Under the pieces are notes generated by a model that saw only the letters and a list, made by a program, of their open reading frames with translations, did no database searches and had not been told where the DNA came from. The translations under genes and the position numbers were made by a program. 64,000 nucleotides of DNA from Rhizobium binae (lineage in GTDB: Bacteria; Pseudomonadota; Alphaproteobacteria; Rhizobiales; Rhizobiaceae): assembly GCF_017357225.1 (NCBI RefSeq), contig NZ_CP071604.1:2235001-2299000 (forward strand), written 5' to 3'. Of this stretch, positions 56,119 to 64,000 are shown one piece after another (the first letter of the stretch is position 1; each line of letters opens with the position of its first letter).

Positions 56119-56625
56119 TCAGCTCCGATCCCGTTTCGGATCCAGCGAGACATTCAGGCCAACCTTCACTCTGTCCATCGCTACAAAACTGCGGAACCGC
56201 TTGACGTTCTTGTTGGCAAAGAACAGACGCCGGGTCATGGCTTCGTATTCTCCCATGGTTCGGACGACGACGAGAAGAATGAAATCCACCTCGCCGGTCA
56301 CGTAGTAGCACTGCTGGACTTCAGGAGCCTCGGCGAAGGATTTCTTCGTCTCGTCATGCGTGGCGCCAAACTCGCTGTGCATTTCGACTTCGACAACGAC
56401 CGTGATCTCGTGGCGCACATGGGAAGGCTCGATCATCGCGACGTTGGCGGCGATCGTACCCGTCTCCTCCATCCGCTTGATCCGGCGCTGCACAGCCGGC
56501 GCCGACAGACCGATGACCTCGGCGATCGAGCGCTGAGGTGTCTTGTTGTCCCGCTGGAGGATCTCGAGAATGGCGAGGTCGAAACGGTCCAGCTCCACCA
56601 TTTTCGCTGAAATCCTGTCGATCAT
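56119..56625 (-). CDS. Lrp/AsnC-family transcriptional regulator
   Basis: A 168 aa Lrp/AsnC regulator: helix-turn-helix LDRFDLAILEILQRDNKTPQ and SIAEVIGLSAPAVQRRIKRM, then a RAM ligand-binding domain (ITVVVEVEMHSEFGATHDET, VTGEVDFILLVVVRTMGEYE). The start at 56625 follows AAAGGA. It is divergent from the diaminopropionate lyase operon, with 164 bp between the starts. By analogy it would activate that operon in response to an amino-acid ligand. Confidence 0.9.
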   Translation of the reverse strand: MIDRISAKMVELDRFDLAILEILQRDNKTPQRSIAEVIGLSAPAVQRRIKRMEETGTIAANVAMIEPSHVRHEITVVVEVEMHSEFGATHDETKKSFAEAPEVQQCYYVTGEVDFILLVVVRTMGEYEAMTRRLFFANKNVKRFRSFVAMDRVKVGLNVSLDPKRDRS

Positions 56626-56789
56626 ACATCGATCCTTTTGAGAGGAGCACCGGCGGCAAAGCGAGGAAAAGCGCTCCATTCCGGCGGCAAGATGAGCGAA
56701 TGTTGCAAAATCGGTATCAAAATACAGCGCTTCTTTCAGCCTGAATGAAGTAATTATCACGTCACAGGCCTTTTCGAAAGGAAGTCCGC

Positions 56790-58016
56790 ATGTTCCTCCT
56801 GAACAAACACGCCGACTACGGCAAACCCATCGATGCAGCCGACGCCGAGGTTTTAGGAGTTGAAGCCGCCAAGACCGTCGAACGTTTCCTCCATCATCGC
56901 CAGGGCCACAAGCCAACTCCCTTGCTTCAGCTCGCGAAACTTGCGCGTGAGATCGGGGTCGGTTCGATCCTGGTAAAGGATGAGGGCCATCGCCTCGGCC
57001 TCGGCAGCTTCAAGGCGCTCGGCGGTTCCTATGCCGTGATCCGGCTCGTTCTCGAGGAAGCTTCGAAGCGCCTTGGCCGCGAAGTGGACGTGGGAGAACT
57101 GCAGAATGAGGATGTGAAAGTCATCGCCTCGAAAATGACAGTCGCCTGCGCCACGGACGGCAACCACGGGCGCGCGGTCGCCATGGGCGCGCAGCTCGTC
57201 GGAGCCAAATGCTCGATCTTCGTTCATTCAGGCGTCAGCAAGGAGCGCATCGACGCAATTGCCCGCTATGGCGCGGATATTATCCGGGTCGACGGCAATT
57301 ATGATGACTCCGTTCACGAGGCGGCGCGCGTTGCCGAGGAGAAGCACTGGATGACGGTCTCCGACACGTCGTGGCCCGGCTATGAACGCATCCCAGGCTT
57401 CGTGATGCAGGGTTACACCGCGCTGTTGACCGAGGCGCTCCGCCAGATGCCGCAGCCGCCGACCCATGTGTTCCTGCAGGCGGGCGTCGGCGGCATCGCC
57501 GCCGCGGTTGCGGGCCACTTCTCCGTCCTGTTTGGCGACAAGCGCCCCTTCTTCGTGGTCGTCGATCCCTCTCGCGCAGCCTGCATCGTTCAGACAGCGC
57601 TCGCCGGACAGCCGGTGAAAGTCGATCGTGGAGAGGCCACCGTAATGGCGATGCTGGAGTGCTATGAGCCATCGCTGGTGGCATGGCGGATCCTGGCGCA
57701 TGCTGCGGATGCATTCATGACGATCGACGACCCCGACGCGATCGAAGCGATGAAACTGCTTGCCAACCCCGGCGGGTCCGACCCGGCGGTCGTTGCCGGC
57801 GAAAGCGGCGGCGTCGGTCTCGCGGCCCTTCTGAAAATTGCTGCCGACACTGAACTGCGGACAAAGATCGGCCTTGACGCGCAATCTCGCGTCTTCCTCA
57901 TCAACACCGAGGGCGCGACCGATCCCGTCCTATACGAGAAGTTTGTCGGCGCAACACCGGCAGACATAACAGCGAAAAACGTCGGCCAAAGCGGACGTAA
58001 GGAAATGGTGGCGTGA
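56790..58016 (+). CDS. Diaminopropionate ammonia-lyase
   Basis: A 408 aa PLP enzyme of fold type II in the DpaL/YgeX family. It cleaves 2,3-diaminopropionate to pyruvate and two ammonia. The Schiff-base lysine is Lys75 in GSFKALGGSYA. The phosphate-binding and glycine-rich regions are VACATDGNHGRAVAMGAQ and GVGGIAAAVAG, and NPGGSDPAVVAGESGGVGLA follows. AAAGGAAG precedes the ATG. It heads a three-gene operon with two M20 amidohydrolases and is divergent from the AsnC regulator. The family call is strong; the physiological substrate may be an N-substituted relative. Confidence 0.88.
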   Translation: MFLLNKHADYGKPIDAADAEVLGVEAAKTVERFLHHRQGHKPTPLLQLAKLAREIGVGSILVKDEGHRLGLGSFKALGGSYAVIRLVLEEASKRLGREVDVGELQNEDVKVIASKMTVACATDGNHGRAVAMGAQLVGAKCSIFVHSGVSKERIDAIARYGADIIRVDGNYDDSVHEAARVAEEKHWMTVSDTSWPGYERIPGFVMQGYTALLTEALRQMPQPPTHVFLQAGVGGIAAAVAGHFSVLFGDKRPFFVVVDPSRAACIVQTALAGQPVKVDRGEATVMAMLECYEPSLVAWRILAHAADAFMTIDDPDAIEAMKLLANPGGSDPAVVAGESGGVGLAALLKIAADTELRTKIGLDAQSRVFLINTEGATDPVLYEKFVGATPADITAKNVGQSGRKEMVA

Positions 58017-59257
58017 TGAGCGAGATTTCCATCAACTCCGAACGGCTGCTCGGCCGGATCGTTGAACTAGGCGACATCGGTCGTGACGACGATGGCCGGC
58101 TGATCCGTCTTGCGGCCTCGGATACGGAGAAGCTCGGACGTGACAAGTTCGTCTCGTTGATCGAGCAGGCCGGGTTGGAAGTCGCCGTCGACCGCATCGG
58201 CAACATATTCGGAATCTGGAAGCCCGCAGCTGTATCCAACCTGGCACCGCTGATGCTCGGATCGCATATCGATACCGTGATCAACGCGGGCATCTATGAC
58301 GGATGTTATGGAGTTCTGTCTGGTCTTGAGGTTATCGAGACGCTCGTCGCAAAGGGTTTTCAGCCGTCGCGCCCGATCGTGGTCGCCGCCTTCACCAACG
58401 AGGAAGGAGTGCGCTACGCCCCGGACATGATGGGATCGCTCGTCTATGCGGGCGGCCTCGATGTCGACACCGCACTTGCAACTGTGGGAACAGATGGCAC
58501 GAAACTTGGCGAGGAGCTGCGGCGCATCGGCTACGATGGAGAACATCAGCCAGGCTTCATCCGGCCGCATGCCTATCTCGAGCTGCATATCGAACAGGGT
58601 CCGGTTCTCGAACGCGAAGGCATCCAGATCGGCGCCGTGGAAAACCTGCAAGGCATCTCCTGGCAGAGGGTGACCATCAGCGGCGACGCCAACCATGCGG
58701 GAACGACACCCATCTCGATGCGCCGCGACGCCGGACATGCCGCCGCGCTGGTCATTACTTTTCTGCGCGAACGCGCAGTGAATGCGAACACGCCGACAGT
58801 GGCAACGGTTGGCTGCATGACCTTCGAGCCGAACGCGATCAACGTCATCCCTTCCCGCGCCACCTTCACGGTGGATCTTCGCGATCCGGACGAGGATCGG
58901 CTGAGGCAAGAGGAGGCTGCCCTCGAAGCCCACCTTGCGCAGGTAGCGAAAGAGGAAGGCGTGTCCTTCGAGGTCGAGCGCCTCGCCCGCTTCCAGCCGG
59001 TGGCGTTCGACGGCAAGATCGTCGAACTGATCGAGAAAGCCGCGGCCAGACGCGGACACACGGTCCGCCGCATGACCTCGGGTGCGGGCCATGACGCGCA
59101 AATGATGGCTCGGATCGCTCCCGCCGCGATGATTTTCGTGCCGAGCCTTGGCGGCATCAGCCATAGTCCCAAGGAAAAGACCCCGGACGAGGATCTGGTC
59201 GCCGGAGCGAACATGCTTCTCGACGTTGTCAAGCAGATTGCGGGCGGAGGAATTTGA
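58016..59257 (+). CDS. M20 amidohydrolase, AllC/HyuC family
   Basis: A 413 aa dinuclear-zinc amidohydrolase similar to allantoate deiminases and N-carbamoyl-L-amino-acid hydrolases. Metal and substrate motifs: GSHIDTV, YDGCYGVLSGLEV, TNEEGVRY, YLELHIEQGPVLE, HAGTTPISMRRDAG, SGAGHDAQMMA and GGISHSP. The ATG at 58016 overlaps the lyase stop (TGATG); a GTG at 58013 is the alternative. The substrate is probably an N-carbamoyl or N-acyl amino acid feeding the lyase. Confidence 0.85.
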   Translation: MSEISINSERLLGRIVELGDIGRDDDGRLIRLAASDTEKLGRDKFVSLIEQAGLEVAVDRIGNIFGIWKPAAVSNLAPLMLGSHIDTVINAGIYDGCYGVLSGLEVIETLVAKGFQPSRPIVVAAFTNEEGVRYAPDMMGSLVYAGGLDVDTALATVGTDGTKLGEELRRIGYDGEHQPGFIRPHAYLELHIEQGPVLEREGIQIGAVENLQGISWQRVTISGDANHAGTTPISMRRDAGHAAALVITFLRERAVNANTPTVATVGCMTFEPNAINVIPSRATFTVDLRDPDEDRLRQEEAALEAHLAQVAKEEGVSFEVERLARFQPVAFDGKIVELIEKAAARRGHTVRRMTSGAGHDAQMMARIAPAAMIFVPSLGGISHSPKEKTPDEDLVAGANMLLDVVKQIAGGGI

Positions 59258-59258
59258 A

Positions 59259-60416
59259 ATGGCGATCGATATCGATGCCCTGAAGAACGAAATGACGGCG
59301 TGGCGGCGCGACCTGCATGCCCACCCGGAGTTCGGATTCGAGGAGAAGCGCACCTCAGCCTTCGTCGCGGCCAAGCTGCGTGAGTTCGGCCTCGACGAGG
59401 TGGCGGAGGGTGTCGGAGGAACCGGTGTCGTCGGCACGCTCAAGCGCGGATCCGGCGACCGCTCGATCGCGCTGCGCGCTGACATGGACGCACTTCGAAT
59501 TCCCGAAGAGGGAAACGTTCCCTACAAATCATCGAACCCGGGCGTCATGCACGCCTGCGGCCACGACGGGCACACCACCATGCTGCTCGGCGCCGCCAAG
59601 CTGCTCGCAGAGGAAGGTGGTTTCGACGGAACCGTCCGTTTCATTTTTCAGCCGGCGGAGGAATGGGGACGCGGCGCGCTTGCCATGCTCGCGGACGGAT
59701 TGACGGAGCGCTATCCGTTCGAGGAGATCTACGGCATTCACAACATGCCCGGCCTCCCCGTCGGCACATTCGAAACCCGGCCGGGCGCGATCATGTCGGC
59801 CGAAGACAATTTCGAGATCGTGCTGCGCGGCGTCGGCGGTCACGCTGCGCGCCCCCACTGGGGCAACGAGGTTCTCGTAGCCGCCTGCGCCCTTGTGACC
59901 AACCTGCAGACGATTGTCTCACGCCGCCTCAGTCCTACGGATACTTCCGTGGTTTCCGTCACCGAACTCATCACCGACGGAACTCGAAATGCCCTGCCGG
60001 GAGAGGCGCGGATTCTGGGCGATGCACGAAGCTTCCGTTCGGAGGTCAGCGCCGAAATCGAGAAGCAGATGCGAATCATCGCGCAAGGAACTGCGCTCGC
60101 CTATAATGTCTCGGCCGAGGTGAGCTACAGCAGGGAATTCGTTCCGCTCCTCAACGATCCCGATCTGGTCGAGGAGACTTTCGCCGCCGCTCACGCCATT
60201 CTTCCGGAGAAAAACGTTCGCATGGCACGGGAGCCGATGACGGGAAGCGAGGACTTCGCACACTTTCTGGAGTATGCGCCCGGCGTGTTCGTGTTCCTCG
60301 GGAACGGAGACTCGCCACCGCTGCACAATCCTCGCTATGACTTCTGCGACGACGGCCTGATCCACGGGACGAATTTTCACACCGCTATCGTCCGCCGCCG
60401 GCTTCCCCTGCCCTGA
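59259..60416 (+). CDS. M20 amidohydrolase (hippurate/N-acyl-amino-acid hydrolase type)
   Basis: A 385 aa M20D-type peptidase. It begins DIDALKNEMTAWRRDLHAHP and has MHACGHDGHTTMLLGAAKLL, FIFQPAEEWGRGALAML, YGIHNMPGLPVGTF, GHAARPHWG and a final GTNFHTAIV. These cover the metal ligands and catalytic Glu of hippuricase- and IAA-amino-acid-hydrolase-like enzymes. It starts 1 bp after the preceding stop, so it is surely co-translated. It would remove an acyl group from an amino acid. Confidence 0.86.
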   Translation: MAIDIDALKNEMTAWRRDLHAHPEFGFEEKRTSAFVAAKLREFGLDEVAEGVGGTGVVGTLKRGSGDRSIALRADMDALRIPEEGNVPYKSSNPGVMHACGHDGHTTMLLGAAKLLAEEGGFDGTVRFIFQPAEEWGRGALAMLADGLTERYPFEEIYGIHNMPGLPVGTFETRPGAIMSAEDNFEIVLRGVGGHAARPHWGNEVLVAACALVTNLQTIVSRRLSPTDTSVVSVTELITDGTRNALPGEARILGDARSFRSEVSAEIEKQMRIIAQGTALAYNVSAEVSYSREFVPLLNDPDLVEETFAAAHAILPEKNVRMAREPMTGSEDFAHFLEYAPGVFVFLGNGDSPPLHNPRYDFCDDGLIHGTNFHTAIVRRRLPLP

Positions 60417-60507
60417 TTTCGGCAGGCGCGTGAAATCCCACAGCCTTTGATGACGACCAGGTCTACAACCGCAGCGCCTCGTCTCGATCCGAGGCACGCC
60501 GGATCGT

Positions 60508-60888
60508 TCACCATCGTCTGGCCTGCGAGACATGACCAGCAAATGCGCCCAGCAATACGCCGAACGGCAAGTTTCTGATCGCCCTCGCCACGACGAAGGC
60601 TGCGCCGGTGGCGATGGCGAGTTTCAGCCACGGATAGTCGCCGAGCTGGACATGAGCATTCGCATCGAGGGAAGTAGCCTTGGCTTTCAGCGCCGCTTCC
60701 GCATCGGCTCGCAGCAGGGCGATGCGGGCGTGGAGCAGCTTCAGTTCCCGCTGCAGGTGGTGCAGACTTTGGTCGGCCTTGTCACGTGCGGATTCGTCGG
60801 CCGCATCGGCAAAAGGCAGTTCGCCTTCGGCGACCAGTTCATCGGGATCAGGCGGCAGAAAGCCGTCGCGGTTGATGGATGATTGCAT
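60508..60888 (-). CDS. Hypothetical protein with C-terminal membrane segment
   Basis: A 126 aa protein. The N-terminus is acidic (DGFLPPDPDELVAEGELPFA). A helical coiled-coil-like middle (HHLQRELKLLHARIALLRAD) precedes a hydrophobic segment (WLKLAIATGAAFVVARAIRN, LPFGVLLGAFAGH). The layout resembles the DUF883/ElaB-type ribosome- or membrane-associated stress proteins but I do not assert that family. The start at 60888 gives MQSSINRDG. It follows the general-stress protein gene by 64 bp. Confidence 0.65.
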   Translation of the reverse strand: MQSSINRDGFLPPDPDELVAEGELPFADAADESARDKADQSLHHLQRELKLLHARIALLRADAEAALKAKATSLDANAHVQLGDYPWLKLAIATGAAFVVARAIRNLPFGVLLGAFAGHVSQARRW

Positions 60889-60952
60889 CGATATGTGTCC
60901 TCGAATAGGTGAGTGCCGCGTGGCCCGGCATTGCCGCCGGCCTCGCTGCTCA

Positions 60953-61627
60953 TCAATGGTCGCGCCGGAAACTCTGGCTCTGCTGCGATCCGCCTTGCGT
61001 CTGCGACTGCCGGTCCGAACCGTTCGATGATGCGGAACTGCCGGTGAATCTGTAAGCACGAACTGTTGCGCTTCCACGCGCGGTGTCGCGCATTGCGACT
61101 GGCGCCGCCTCGTCGTCGGAAGCCGGCCCTTCGAATGCGCTTTCGGATACGGCCAAGTCGTCTGCGGCCTTGCCGCCGCGGGCCGAGCCGGCAAAACCGG
61201 TATTCGACCCGCCTTGACGTCCGCTTTCCGACAGCCAGAGATCTGCCCGTTCGTCGATGTCGATATTGCCCTCGTCGTCCAGGATATCATGAACGGTTTC
61301 GTAGAGTGCGTCATCGATATCATTGACCTGAACCAGGAAGCCGCCTCGCCGCAGTCCCTCTGCGTACATCGCACGATCCTCGTCCGGGAAGAAGAAGTCG
61401 GCCAGCGCGTCGAAGAAGCCGCTGCGGTCGTCGCTCATGACGCCGGCATTCTTTCCATCCGCCTCATATCCCGGCATCAATCTTATTCTCGCGACGGGGA
61501 CGCCGGCGTCCTCGAGACGGGAAATCGCGGATTCGGCCTGCGACTGGCTGTCGAAAAATGCGGTAAGGCTGCCACCGCCCATGGGGCCTGAAAAGCCCCG
61601 GTTGGTTTCGTCGTGAATGTTGCTCAC
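60953..61627 (-). CDS. General stress protein 17M-like (YflT-type) protein
   Basis: A 224 aa protein starting at a GTG (61627) with AGGAGAG ideally spaced. The N-terminal domain, GGSLTAFFDSQSQAESAISR and LEDAGVPVARIRLMPGY, resembles the heat-induced stress protein YflT domain, followed by GFFDALADFFFPDEDRAMYA. The C-terminal third is low-complexity, rich in Ser, Gln and Gly (DRQSQTQGGSQQSQSF). An EcfG-type promoter lies 64-88 bp upstream. Confidence 0.7.
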   Translation of the reverse strand: MSNIHDETNRGFSGPMGGGSLTAFFDSQSQAESAISRLEDAGVPVARIRLMPGYEADGKNAGVMSDDRSGFFDALADFFFPDEDRAMYAEGLRRGGFLVQVNDIDDALYETVHDILDDEGNIDIDERADLWLSESGRQGGSNTGFAGSARGGKAADDLAVSESAFEGPASDDEAAPVAMRDTARGSATVRAYRFTGSSASSNGSDRQSQTQGGSQQSQSFRRDH

Positions 61628-61654
61628 GGAACTCTCCTCTCGATGTCACGTTCC
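61628..61654 (+). promoter_or_regulatory. EcfG-like motif toward terC
   Basis: GGAAC (61628-61632) and GTTCC (61650-61654) are 17 bp apart. On the plus strand this is an EcfG-type promoter aimed at the terC-like gene, about 230 bp upstream of its start. The pair is palindromic, so the minus reading also matches, but there the -10 would lie too close to the gene start. Confidence 0.4.
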
Positions 61655-61690
61655 AGCCGCCGACCCGACGCCTGGTTTCCTGACTTGGAG

Positions 61691-61715
61691 AACCGGCAGC
61701 CGAGATGAATGTTCC
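61691..61715 (-). promoter_or_regulatory. EcfG-type promoter of the general stress gene
   Basis: On the minus strand GGAAC (61715-61711) and GTT (61693-61691) are separated by 17 bp, giving a 5' leader of about 57 nt that contains the ribosome binding site of the gene starting at 61627. Confidence 0.6.
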
Positions 61716-61826
61716 ACGGCTATGGCGACGGCTCGGCGGGGCTTCACCGGCAGTCCTATAGCGTTGCCGCTCACCGTTTCGGATGCACCGCGCCGTGATT
61801 TGCACCGGCTGTTGCATCCCTCAGCG

Positions 61827-61855
61827 GTTGACGGCAAACCATCGAGACGCTAGCA
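61827..61855 (+). promoter_or_regulatory. Possible housekeeping promoter of the terC-like gene
   Basis: GTTGAC and CTAGCA are 17 bp apart, near the rhizobial CTTGAC-N17-CTATAT pattern, and end 30 bp before the ATG at 61885. The -10 match is partial. Confidence 0.35.
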
Positions 61856-61884
61856 CGGCTTTCGACGCATTGGGGACATTTCAT

Positions 61885-62493
61885 ATGGACATCTTCACGG
61901 CAGCCGGTCTGACGGCTTTGCTGCAGGTCATCGCTATCGACCTTGTTCTCGCTGGCGACAATGCCGTGGTTATCGGTCTTGCCGCTGCCGGTCTCGAGGC
62001 CACGCAACGGCGCAAGGCGATCATCGTCGGCATTCTGGCCGCGACTGTTCTGCGAATTGTCTTTGCCAGCGTTGCGGTCTATCTGCTGGCGATCGTCGGC
62101 CTGCTGCTGGCCGGCGGCCTGCTGCTGCTCTGGGTTTGCTGGAAGATGTGGCGCGAGCTTCGCAATGGCCAAAGCGAAGAGCACATGGCCGAAAGCGGCG
62201 AAGGTGCACCGAAAAAGACCTTCTTCCAGGCGGCGACCCAGATCGTCATCGCCGACGTCTCGATGTCACTCGACAACGTGCTCGCCGTGGCGGGAGCTGC
62301 GCGCGAACATCCGAGCGTGCTGGTGCTCGGCCTCGGTCTGTCGATCGCGCTCATGGGCATCGCCGCCAATCTGATCGCCCGGCTGCTCGGCCATCATCGC
62401 TGGATCGCCTATATCGGTCTGCTGATTATCCTCTACGTTTCGCTCGATATGATCTATCGTGGCGCCGTCGAGGTTCTGCCTTATATGCAGTGA
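61885..62493 (+). CDS. TerC/YjbE family integral membrane protein
   Basis: A 202 aa TerC-family protein with about six spans. The characteristic acidic intramembrane motifs are LLQVIAIDLVLAGDNAVVIG and IVIADVSMSLDNVLAVAGAA. TerC/YjbE-type proteins export manganese or support metallation of exported proteins; the tellurite link is historical. No yybP-ykoY-type riboswitch was recognised upstream. The start at 61885 is the family start. It is divergent from the stress protein gene. Confidence 0.87.
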   Translation: MDIFTAAGLTALLQVIAIDLVLAGDNAVVIGLAAAGLEATQRRKAIIVGILAATVLRIVFASVAVYLLAIVGLLLAGGLLLLWVCWKMWRELRNGQSEEHMAESGEGAPKKTFFQAATQIVIADVSMSLDNVLAVAGAAREHPSVLVLGLGLSIALMGIAANLIARLLGHHRWIAYIGLLIILYVSLDMIYRGAVEVLPYMQ

Positions 62494-62568
62494 ACCTGCT
62501 TCAGGGTCGGGGTTCGCCCGACCAGCTGCGTCCTTTCAGACACAGTGCAGACGCTGCAGCGCTTGGAT

Positions 62569-63384
62569 TTATGCGCTGACCTCAATCTCGAAGCTCATCT
62601 GGTCAAACGCAGGCACCACATGCTCGGGCGTCTCAGCCATCACCGCGTCGTAATCGAGCGGCGTATGCATATGGGTGAGAATCGCCCGTTTCGGCTTGAG
62701 CCGGCCGATCCAGTCGAGCGACTGTTCCAGCGACAGATGGCTCGGATGATAGGTGTATTGCAGGGCGTCGATGATCAGAACGTCGAGATTCTGCAGCTTC
62801 TCCACGGTCTGCGGCGGAAAATCGCTGATATCACTGCAATAAGCCACGTCGCCGATGCGGAAGCCGAGTGATTGGATATCGCCATGCTGCTGGATATGCG
62901 GGTAAAAGTCGATCTTGCCGCCGGGGCCGCGGATTTCGACGGCCTCGTCGACATTTTCGATGACAACAGGCAGCACGATCGGCGGGTAATTGCTGCCGGG
63001 CGGCGTCTCCAGGCAATAGCGGAAGGCTTCGCGCAGCCTGTCCATCGTATATTGATCGGCAAAGATCGGCACCCGACGGCGCGTATTGTGGAAATAGCCG
63101 CGCAGATCGTCGATGCCGTGGATGTGATCGGCATGCGGATGGCTATAGAGTACGGCATCGACATGGTCGGCCCCTGCCCTGATCATCTGCTCACGAAAAT
63201 CCGGCCCGGTATCGACGACGACAGTCGTGACGCCGTCGGGGCCGAATTGCTGCACCATGAACGAGGCGCGCGTGCGCCGGTTTTTTGGATTATCGGGATT
63301 GCAGGCGCCCCAGTCGCCGGTAATGCGCGGCACGCCCGGTGACGACGAACAGCCGAGAATGGTGAAACGCCGCCGATAGAGCAC
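62569..63384 (-). CDS. MBL-fold metal-dependent hydrolase (PhnP-like)
   Basis: A 271 aa metallo-beta-lactamase-fold protein. The metal motif HxHxDH appears as SHPHADHIHG, with later ligands around AYCSDISDF and THMHTPLDYD. The layout is that of PhnP-type phosphodiesterases. The start is a GTG at 63384 (VLYRRRFTILGCSSSPGVP), 4 bp after the tatD stop; longer readings go into tatD in another frame. It is downstream of tatD in one operon, an arrangement common in Rhizobiales. Confidence 0.83.
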   Translation of the reverse strand: MLYRRRFTILGCSSSPGVPRITGDWGACNPDNPKNRRTRASFMVQQFGPDGVTTVVVDTGPDFREQMIRAGADHVDAVLYSHPHADHIHGIDDLRGYFHNTRRRVPIFADQYTMDRLREAFRYCLETPPGSNYPPIVLPVVIENVDEAVEIRGPGGKIDFYPHIQQHGDIQSLGFRIGDVAYCSDISDFPPQTVEKLQNLDVLIIDALQYTYHPSHLSLEQSLDWIGRLKPKRAILTHMHTPLDYDAVMAETPEHVVPAFDQMSFEIEVSA

Positions 63385-63388
63385 GCCG

Positions 63389-64000
63389 CTAGATCCTCGG
63401 CATTTTCGAGAACAGGCGCAAAGCGTTCTCCGTCGTGATCCGGGCGGCCTCCGCATAGGAAAGTCCGATCGTCTCGGCGAGAACTTCGGCCGTATTGACG
63501 ACATAGGACGGCTCATTGCGCTTGCCGCGCCAGCGCTTCGGCGCCAGATAGGGCGCGTCCGTTTCCACCAGCAGCCGCTCATGCGGGATCGTCTTGGCAA
63601 TCTCGCGCAGCTCTTCCGATTTGGGGAAAGTCAGGATACCCGAGAAGGAAACATAGCCGCCGAGCGCCACGCCGGTCCTTGCCAGTTCCGGGCCCGCCGA
63701 GAAGCAGTGCAGGATGAAGGGGAAGGCTCCCTTCCCGGTTTCCTCGGTCAGGATGGAAGCCATATCTTCATCGGCGCTGCGGCTATGGATGACGAGCGGA
63801 AGCTGCGTTTCCCGAGCAGCCGCAATATGCCGGCGAAAGCCGGTCTGCTGGTCCTCGGGCTTCTGCGTGTCGTAGAAATAGTCGAGCCCCGCCTCGCCGA
63901 TCGCCACCACCTTTTGATGGGCGTTCGCCAGGCGCACGAGGTCTTCCGTCTGGATGTCCAGCTCGTCGCCGGCATTATTCGGGTGCGTGCCGACGGAGCA
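63389..64000 (-). CDS. tatD: TatD family metal-dependent deoxyribonuclease (partial, cut by window edge)
   Basis: The last 203 codons of a TatD-family hydrolase; the N-terminus lies beyond the window. Visible features are GTHPNNAG at the edge, AIGEAGLDYFYD, PLVIHSRSADEDM, FILHCFSAGPELA, GYVSFSGILTF and LVETDAPYLAPKRWRGKRNE, which hold metal-binding His, Glu and Asp residues. TatD proteins are 3'-5' exonucleases or DNases acting on oxidised DNA. The gene is the upstream partner of the MBL hydrolase. Confidence 0.92.
   Translation of the reverse strand, partial: CSVGTHPNNAGDELDIQTEDLVRLANAHQKVVAIGEAGLDYFYDTQKPEDQQTGFRRHIAAARETQLPLVIHSRSADEDMASILTEETGKGAFPFILHCFSAGPELARTGVALGGYVSFSGILTFPKSEELREIAKTIPHERLLVETDAPYLAPKRWRGKRNEPSYVVNTAEVLAETIGLSYAEAARITTENALRLFSKMPRI

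Noticed and set aside
61628..61654. EcfG promoter read on the minus strand for the stress gene at 61627
   Set aside because: The -10 would end 5 nt before the start codon, so the transcript would lack the strong AGGAGAG ribosome binding site. The motif at 61691-61715 is the better candidate.
61740..61884. yybP-ykoY manganese riboswitch ahead of terC
   Set aside because: No recognisable conserved core; only a housekeeping-like promoter is supportable.

Overview
The window is a 64 kb piece of a high-GC alphaproteobacterial chromosome. It most resembles the Rhizobium etli / R. leguminosarum group. The reasons are the divergent uvrA-ssb pair with a GAAC-N7-GAAC SOS box, a sigma-54-controlled glnB-glnA pair, GGAAC-N16/17-GTT general-stress promoters, an IalB-type protein, and the protein sequences overall. 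The organism assignment is inference from recognised families, not a database result. Most of the window is core chromosome. I see no tRNA, rRNA or CRISPR array.

Layout. 0-10.7 kb: amino-sugar synthesis (glmU, glmS), a DUF502 membrane protein, recG, sdhE-mfd and an OsmC protein. 10.7-15.5 kb: a decayed grpB behind a frnE-type DsbA gene, an orphan family-5 solute-binding protein, an IalB-like secreted protein, and hspQ between two terminators. 15.6-20.5 kb: glnB-glnA with a -24/-12 promoter, nnr, a compound hairpin repeat, a DUF72 gene and a GNAT gene with an internal deletion. 20.5-28 kb: uvrA/ssb, a MarC-family gene and gyrA. 28.1-28.9 kb: three tiny membrane-protein genes, two of them preceded by the same phased repeat array. 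29-34 kb: coaD, two cyclophilins, queA-tgt (queuosine) and an acyltransferase. 34-37.8 kb: a DUF4864 protein, a ketoacyl synthase with an HxlR regulator and a large operator palindrome, and small stress-type genes.

37.9-44 kb: a tightly overlapping operon of a metallophosphoesterase and a complete CUT1/Ugp-type ABC importer, followed by a LacI regulator. 44-53.6 kb: an MFS protein, then signalling genes: a winged-helix/TPR regulator, a peroxiredoxin-like protein, a zinc-ribbon/nucleotide-cyclase/ATPase/TPR protein and a membrane GGDEF-EAL protein. 53.7-56 kb: an IS graveyard with two truncated transposases and one intact ISNCY-like element. 56.1-60.4 kb: an AsnC regulator divergent from a three-gene catabolic operon (diaminopropionate ammonia-lyase plus two M20 amidohydrolases). 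60.5-62.5 kb: stress-related genes and a TerC protein around EcfG-like promoters. 62.5-64 kb: an MBL hydrolase and tatD, which runs off the edge.

The best candidates for new biology are the diaminopropionate/M20 operon, the 11-bp-phased repeat arrays ahead of tiny membrane proteins, the metallophosphoesterase-ABC operon, the compound hairpin element at 19.3 kb, and a tRNA-guanine transglycosylase lacking two of its three zinc cysteines.
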